This document shows, one piece after another, positions 61,101 through 64,000 of a stretch of 64,000 nt of DNA; positions within the stretch are counted from its first letter, which is position 1, and each line of letters begins with the position of its first letter. The position numbers and the translations under genes are program-made. Origin of the DNA: Christensenella minuta (GTDB lineage: Bacteria; Bacillota; Clostridia; Christensenellales; Christensenellaceae); contig NZ_CP029256.1 in NCBI RefSeq assembly GCF_003628755.1, positions 2,189,585 through 2,253,584 on the forward strand. Reading direction: 5' to 3'. The notes beneath the pieces are model-generated. The model worked only from the letters and a program-made list of their open reading frames with translations. It was not told where the DNA came from and did not search any database.

Positions 61101-64000
61101 AAACACGGCCTTCTGGTTTGCCTTCAGCTTCAGCTCGCCGCGTTCGTTCGTCGTATAGGTACCCGGGACCTCGATCCAGTCGGTCGCGTCCCCAAGCTCC
61201 GCATTTTCCGCATAATACAGCTTGTAGGTCTTATAGAGATACGTCTTTCCGTCCACCTTGACAGTGAACGTAAATTCGTCGTCCACCGGCGCGGTCAGGC
61301 TGCCCGCCGAGCCCACCAGCTTAGTAAGGCTGATATCCCGCTTCGGGTCGTATTTATTCGTAAACGTGCCCTTCGAGCTGTCGTCGCTTGCGACCGTGCC
61401 CTTCCCGCCTGTCTGCGTAGTGGTATAGTCCGCCTTGGGCGTCTCTGCGATCTCATAGGAAGCTCCGCGCAGCGCCATCAGCACCGCTTTCTGGCCCGCC
61501 TTGAGGGTCAGCTTGCCCTCCGCGTCCGTCTGATAGCTTCCGCTGACCGCGTTCCCGTCCGCACCGTAAAGGGTGTATGCAGTGTTCGCAAGCGGCTGCC
61601 CGTTCTGCGTGACTGCAAATTCAAACGTATCGTCCGGGGCCGTAAGGCCAAAGACCGATTCCACCTTCTTTTCCACGGTCAGCGTATTGCGCGGCTCATA
61701 ATGGTTTAAAAACGCAGCTGTCGCGCCGTTTTCATCCGTCGGGACCGTTCCTTTTGCGGCCGCGCCCGAAGTCACGTAATCCGCCTTCGCTTCTTCCGTC
61801 ACTTCATATGCATACCCCGCAAGGATGCCCGAAAATACCGCGCGCTGGCCCGCCTTCAGCTTCAGCCGCCCGTTTGCGTCCGTCTGGTATACGCCGATCT
61901 GCTCGGCCGGGTTTTCCGGGTCGGTAATATCGTAAAGCTTGTATACCTGATTCGTATACAAAGCGTTCCTCACCTTCACCGTGAACGTAAATTCATCGTC
62001 TTCCGGCGCGGTGTATCCCTGCGCGGCAGTCACCGTCTTTTCCACATTCAGCGGACGGTATGCCTCGTAGCGGTTGGTGAACGAAACGTTTGTGGTCGGC
62101 ATTAGGGCCGTGCTGGTCGTGATCGTGCCGCTGTACGTGCCCGAGCTTGGGCTTGTGATCGTATAATCCGCCTTGGGCGTTTCCGTGATCTCGTACCGCC
62201 AGCCCTTCACCACCTGCGGGAATTCCGCATACTGGGCCGCTTTCAGGGTAAGCTTTCCGTTTTCGTCCGTCGCAAACGGGCCGCCCTCCGTGATCTCTGT
62301 TCCGTTTGACCGGTACAGCCTGTATTCCTGGTTTGCGTACGGAGCCATCGTATTCGCCGTTTTGCCCAGCTTAACGGTAAATTCAAACGTGTCGTCCGTG
62401 GGTGCGTCCGCCCCGCCCGAAAGCTTGGTCACGTTCTTGGTGAGCCGCAGCTTGGCAAGGTTCCCGATATAGTCGTTGACAAATTCCGCGTTCTGCGGAT
62501 TATCCTTGTCGAGCGTTCCCGCCGCGGCGCCGCCCTCCGGCGAAACGATGGTATTGCCCGTCATCGTTGCTTCCGTCACGCTGTATGCCGCCTTGTTGTC
62601 CATGCGGCTGAATACGGCCATCTGGTTATGTTTGAGCGTAAAGATGCCGTCCGAATCCGTTGCCCATGTGCCTGAGACCGCCGTGGGGCTTGCCGGATCG
62701 CTGATATCATACAGCGTATATTCCACGGGGCCATATGGCGCGCCGTTCTGCAGCAGCGTGAAAGTAAAATTCACGCCGTCAAGATCAAGGCCCTTCGCCT
62801 GCTTGGAAACACGCAGCTCCGCCGCCTCGAACAGCTCCACGGTCACGGCGTTGCCGAGCGTAGTCTCTGTTTTGGTTTCCCCCGTCGACGCGGTGAATTC
62901 GTTGATCCACGCCGGGTTGTTGTATGCGTGGATGGTCGGTTCCGTAAGCGTATCCGGCGCCTTCATATTGAGCGCGATATACGTGCCTTCAAGAGGCGCG
63001 AATACATATTCTGAGCCGTCCACCTTCTTGGAAAGGTCTACGGCCACCGCCTTTACCGCGCTCATATCATCGGGTTTTGCCGTCGTCCATCCGGAGGCAG
63101 CGTCGGAAAGGTCGTACGCCGCGTCCGCCTTGGTGGAATAATAGACCACCGGGTCGATCCCCTTGCGCCTCGGCATGGTGGTATCTACAGAATCCAGCGT
63201 GCCCTGCCAGTAGGTGCCGTCGAACACGATGTCGTCCACGCCTGCGCGGTCGAGCGCCGCGCGCTCCAGGCGGTCAAAGATCACAACGCTTTTCATCGTG
63301 CCTCCGTCTGTATTCTGTACCTGCAGGCGGTAGGTATACGCTTCACCCGTCGCCACGCGCGCGCTTTCATCATACACCGCGAACTTGTCCGCGGCCTCTT
63401 TCACCGTTTTGGTAATGCCCGTCGCCGTCGCCACCGTGATGTCGATCGTCGAGCTGGCGTACGCGTACTGGGTATTCATTTCCTCCGTATCGCCGTTTTC
63501 ATTCAAATCGGCAAAATACGAAGTTCCGCTGTCGTCCTTGCCCACGCCGGAGGGAGCGTTCGCGCCGCTGTCCGGCCGTACATATTCGCTGCTGCTGTAT
63601 TGATTGCCTACGCCAAGGAAGGCGCCCTCCTGCGGCTGCCACGCCGAATCGTTTTCCTTGCCGTTCGCCGTCTTGTAATCCGTGTAGCGGTAATAAGCCC
63701 CCAGCTTTACGGAAAGATTGAAGAACAGGCCGTCGTTGTAATAAGCCTCGCCATTATAGGTCGGGTTCGGGTTGAATTCCGTATGCACATACACTTTGAC
63801 CATTGTGCGCCCGGTGCCCTTGTAGTCCTCGATTACATCGTACGACGTGACGGTCACGTCGTCGTTCGAGAGGAAATAGGTCCGGGTGCTGGTGTTGTTG
63901 TAGCCGCTCGTCGCCGTAATGGCCACGTTCGGGTCGAACACATACCCCTCCGGCAGCAGGTCGTAAAACACCCAGTCCTTCTGCGTCCAGCCAAGCTGTT
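52143..64000 (-). CDS. Giant sortase-anchored repeat adhesin (N-terminus beyond the window)
   Basis: An open frame of over 3950 residues reaches the right edge with no start codon in view; the GTG at 63971 is internal, since the frame continues as QLGWTQKD before it. The visible part begins with an adhesin head domain (about 63970-62850). Twelve tandem Cna-B/DUF7601-like repeats of about 90-125 residues follow (62840-58500), each with a KLY...TDxxGxLxLKxxQxAVF core. Thirteen DUF11/isopeptide-D2-type modules follow (58490-52300), arranged in an ABC-A'B'C' pattern repeated twice, plus one final A'. The C-terminus has FPKTGDEGG, a transmembrane helix and an RRRR tail. It is likely a very long wall-anchored stalk. 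Confidence 0.9.
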   Translation of the reverse strand, partial: QLGWTQKDWVFYDLLPEGYVFDPNVAITATSGYNNTSTRTYFLSNDDVTVTSYDVIEDYKGTGRTMVKVYVHTEFNPNPTYNGEAYYNDGLFFNLSVKLGAYYRYTDYKTANGKENDSAWQPQEGAFLGVGNQYSSSEYVRPDSGANAPSGVGKDDSGTSYFADLNENGDTEEMNTQYAYASSTIDITVATATGITKTVKEAADKFAVYDESARVATGEAYTYRLQVQNTDGGTMKSVVIFDRLERAALDRAGVDDIVFDGTYWQGTLDSVDTTMPRRKGIDPVVYYSTKADAAYDLSDAASGWTTAKPDDMSAVKAVAVDLSKKVDGSEYVFAPLEGTYIALNMKAPDTLTEPTIHAYNNPAWINEFTASTGETKTETTLGNAVTVELFEAAELRVSKQAKGLDLDGVNFTFTLLQNGAPYGPVEYTLYDISDPASPTAVSGTWATDSDGIFTLKHNQMAVFSRMDNKAAYSVTEATMTGNTIVSPEGGAAAGTLDKDNPQNAEFVNDYIGNLAKLRLTKNVTKLSGGADAPTDDTFEFTVKLGKTANTMAPYANQEYRLYRSNGTEITEGGPFATDENGKLTLKAAQYAEFPQVVKGWRYEITETPKADYTITSPSSGTYSGTITTSTALMPTTNVSFTNRYEAYRPLNVEKTVTAAQGYTAPEDDEFTFTVKVRNALYTNQVYKLYDITDPENPAEQIGVYQTDANGRLKLKAGQRAVFSGILAGYAYEVTEEAKADYVTSGAAAKGTVPTDENGATAAFLNHYEPRNTLTVEKKVESVFGLTAPDDTFEFAVTQNGQPLANTAYTLYGADGNAVSGSYQTDAEGKLTLKAGQKAVLMALRGASYEIAETPKADYTTTQTGGKGTVASDDSSKGTFTNKYDPKRDISLTKLVGSAGSLTAPVDDEFTFTVKVDGKTYLYKTYKLYYAENAELGDATDWIEVPGTYTTNERGELKLKANQKAVFADLPVNTTYEFVESAKDGYTSQYLPSGDSAAGTVGMDDVSIYADNTYAPKQGLTVKKVVTGTGAPAEDAFTFTVKVDGAPYAGKEYKLYNADGTEMTDGAPFMTDGAGKLSLKGGQYAVFGGILLNSAYEVTEDAKEDYVQDQTSAGGNISSAGSVAQFANNYEPLRSLTVQKTVTAEEGLTAPDDAFEFTLKVSEEACANKAYKLYGADGNEISGAYQTSADGKFTLKAGQKAVFEGIVAGLKYEVTEAAAADYQTSAADVSGRIAADNSSAAVFTNHYAPRRSLEVGKSVTASTGFTAPSGDKFTFTVKVDGAVYKYKEYRLYDVSDPASPVLIPGSYMTDKGGQLQLEADQKAVFDGIAVSSTYEVTEDAKDNYTSEQTTVDGDISENGGQASFVNNYEPKQGLTVKKTVTGSGAPEGDAFEFTVKVGGSAYANKAYKLYEGGIEQIGVYQTDGEGKLALKANQEAVFTGITVGTPYEVTETPKADYAQTNPEGGAAASGNISASGSTASFTNSYGPKRSLTVKKVVTGENAPADAAFEFTVTVGGSAYANKEYKLYGADGVEVAGSYATDGEGRLRLTAGQYAVFEGIAAGTPYEVEETPNGDYTATQTGGRGTVAADNSSAAVFTNHYAPSREIVVSKTVTGNGAPSGDEFTFTVKVNGAEYANKEYKLYNLTTGVQIPGTYATDDGGQMKLTGNRKAVFSNIPVGSTYEIMEASAEDYVTTPSAGYDGTVTEGGALAAFTNSYEPKRSLEIDKTVTGEGAPEGDTFEFTVKVGGTAYANQAYRLYDKQAGTEITAGGPFATDSEGKLTLAGGQKAVFGNIALGSTFEVTESAKTNYAQESPAGGTVSGSIGTDGANASFVNGYLKANIEAYKTSDKMFDETDRSEVLGKYVQPGDEITYTVHVSNTGAADAQNVTVRDYIPDGTTYRDGSASNGGELKAGASGKEYVNWNIPAIAVGETVEVTFTVTVDEIPEGGTPVTVRNAALHDNGNREPKDPEDPDPGTPTNEVKNPVMVMVKEVSPAGDVREGDILTYTIRLYASESVKGVEISDELPDGLSLVKNSIRYTLAGGRPVSTGCEYLDGVVYWPTVDVPAGESTFVFRAMADKLAEGTDSLEIKNTAVVSTPGTEPRQTTETSSMVNTRRAELHKTAALIEDGSALAENNGTQTAPVETKLLQVVEYRLSVTNTGSKALQSGDIVVTDNFPAGTAYVDGSQADAVFSGASGTSTATSVKEVTGTGVKWTLSGMSAGETATLVFRVTAPETTDDPATQAYELSRVFDNIAHMTDKAMSEKTYTETVTIVDENGNETRRTTADKVYEEKEYEKSSEKTWHEVKEPLVTAVKSSIVASPAPGELIPVVKAGDTIEYQITLGNSGLAAAKNVQVRDYVPAGTTLVDGSITAGGTADAGKTQIDWVIPEIAVDGEATVSFKVTVGGLAESETSGIVTNGALFRVPGPGEENPEDPDRPDESYDKTNEVNHQLTSLVKVSDPMGGNDASSAAEVKQGQLVKYTVQFNAEQPVTELEVTDPVPEGMILVPGSIYYVTPDGTKVPVPDSAYNADTRVITWPKTDVPAGQTAFVFSAAADKLLPGKSYMLYENTAHASMNDGNGNRIDEDTNTITHEVLKGNADITKTAALIVSGTAGAEERGTAEAPVDTKLSQAVEYHLRVSYTGAKGAKSGPLIVTDPIPDGTAYVDGSATGALTTAAADSTATVGAGTLTADGMQWIINGMSPGEEVLLTFRVTAPTTAGERGVYIFENTANLVDEDKKDAVNEDGSAVYGKDEYDKDSETTYHKVTEPKIVVTKTSDKMVGGDPDVQGRLVAPGEEITYTLRAVNSGTADAQNVTLRDYIPEGTTYKDGSASHSGSLKTVNGKQCLNWNLEEVLMGEENAVSVTFTVTVDEFSPEDVPARIVNAALHDNGNETPKDPGDPEDPDKPTNEVNNPTAYYEKTSTPAGGTVDENGSLVNPGQVSEGDIITYNITATAPAGGVKNAVITDTLPDGVSLVAGSVSYQLAGAERVTVDEDTAYAGGVVTWPQVDLPWGTSNFQVQVKVDRLAEGETKKELKNHAVMKQDNPGEEEDVEYPPTKEVTHEVRSRWAEITKTAAVIESESGTAKDEDRGTQAAPVYTERRQTVEYRLTVTNTGADGMKSGDIVVIDPVPKDCSLVEGSITGEIKNAASGSTAAVKSAEMTAGGVRWILNGLSDGEQAYLTFRVNAPETSDDPATEEYELQKTYTNQAAMTDQAMKETTHTETVTVVDKDGNRTQYTAGDNVFAAEEYEVPTEITYHEVKEPKVTMTKSSDPASPAANGLIPVVREGGEITYRLTLVNTGQAAATDVRVADFIPEGTTYVAGSAEATGGTYTAGENRIDWKIAEILAGSENTIELSFKVTVNEVKDSDPGVITNVGYSYVPDPTDPNPPVDPAEETPPVDAYDPSNEVQHQTHTFVKTSDPMGGSGESYAAEVRQGQAITYTMQMSAADKVNDVTVKDTVPQGLAFVPGSIQIISPDGTVTAVADSAYNSTTREITWTAQSVPQGVTGFRFRAVVEKLADGETAKLFLNQAAVTYDPGTGTPVTEESNVVTHKTGTGASAITKTAAVIESGTAQAEDRGTQNAPVKTERGQTIEYRLRVTRIGAASGDLAVTDAIPEGTAFVEGSAAGSIQNAVTGSKAKVTSMAVKQVATPEGQLRNGVEWIVSGLSEGETAYLTFRVTAPKTTDDPATSVYELSKVFENTGMLEDKNNAGLFYEEDTDGHKKGDPVYAGEETTKVTETTYHVVKEPVLEAVKSSDPESGTEVKAGDTITYKVSVSNKGEGAAKNVVIRDAVPDGTALAAGSAQCSVSGITAASTQVGGKDGLLWVIPEIGPGQTVTVSFGVTVNELKQAGTVSIDNVAQVKEPTPGEDPNSPTDDGFKDTNKVTHSQSQTYAGAFPKTGDEGGLPVGMMTLFIVAGAVLAALIAIVVIRRRRQQAVRAYEAYREMRRR
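52745..58490 (-). repeat. Two six-module DUF11-like superrepeats
   Basis: Module starts (minus strand): A1 ~58490, B1 ~58050, C1 ~57640, A2 ~57070, B2 ~56640, C2 ~56195; A3 ~55685, B3 ~55245, C3 ~54785, A4 ~54205, B4 ~53755, C4 ~53315. A1 matches A3 (KTSDKM), A2 matches A4 (xGLIPVV), B1 matches B3 (PAG) and B2 matches B4 (DPMGG). Confidence 0.8.
58500..62840 (-). repeat. Twelve tandem Cna-B-like protein repeats
   Basis: The repeats run from [15 protein letters not shown] to [15 protein letters not shown]. Each has a beginning like LTVKKTVTG, then FTFTVKVDG, YKLYxADG, TDxEGKLxLKxGQKAVF and YEVTE. Divergence is moderate at DNA level, so these are old duplications. Confidence 0.85.

Noticed and set aside
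52745-62840. CRISPR-like or tandem DNA repeats
   Set aside because: The periodicity is at protein-domain level within one long gene. Repeat units differ at DNA level and there are no spacers.
63969-63971. Start codon of the giant adhesin
   Set aside because: It is a GTG valine codon; the frame continues upstream to the window edge, so the gene is cut by the window.

Overview
The window looks like chromosome of an anaerobic, moderately GC-rich (mid-50s % by eye) Gram-positive bacterium of the class Clostridia. Supporting signs are class III anaerobic ribonucleotide reductase (nrdDG), a flavodiiron/rubredoxin fusion, SepF, sortase-anchored surface proteins, PadR/MerR/LacI/TetR regulators and strong Shine-Dalgarno sites. 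The gene set reminds me of Christensenellaceae-like gut lineages, but there is no rRNA gene here to confirm it. I saw no tRNA, CRISPR array, prophage or intact insertion sequence.

Layout. 1-400: an AT-rich edge with two tiny overlapping ORFs. 424-2207: tyrosine phosphatase, DUF1294 protein and a YugP-type metallopeptidase. 2573-8825: a six-gene minus-strand operon of a NifH-like ATPase, two NifD/NifK-like subunits and a FecBCD/BtuFCD-type ABC importer, preceded by two near-identical palindromic operators. This is the best candidate for a poorly described system: a nitrogenase-like reductase wired to a metal-chelate importer, with no nifB/E/N in view. 9084-23818: housekeeping and small-molecule genes (PHP phosphatase, QueT-like transporter, LOG protein, ACT + UPF0210 pair, M3 peptidase with a Cys/His-rich insert, GNAT, TIM-barrel isomerase, DUF5131, TMEM175-like channel, nucleotidyltransferase, DUF6506/GyrI pair, four-domain flavodiiron protein). 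23946-27065: dut, nrdG and nrdD, with a pair of NrdR boxes upstream of nrdD. 27488-39725: an orphan FtsX-like permease; a fucose-isomerase-like/DUF4867 operon divergent from its LacI regulator with matched operators; a PadR regulator with twin operators and a truncated partner; a chromate-transporter pair divergent from LysR; an ABC-2 exporter; a MerR/aldo-keto reductase pair with a 19-bp-spacer promoter; aquaporin; HU.

39865-64000 is mainly a surface-protein region. A 1379-residue sortase-anchored adhesin is divergent from two TetR genes, which are followed by cobS and a GIY-YIG protein. Then a minus-strand series begins with a giant (>3950 residues, N-terminus beyond the window) repeat adhesin and continues through an Ig-like anchored protein, a class B sortase, an NlpC/P60 enzyme, SepF and a lipoprotein. 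This arrangement suggests that surface display, wall remodelling and division are co-expressed. The giant adhesin is built from 12 tandem Cna-B-like repeats followed by 13 DUF11-like modules in an ABC-A'B'C' pattern that is itself duplicated.

Coordinates use the start codon I judged best from ribosome binding sites. Family names come from motif recognition, without database searches.
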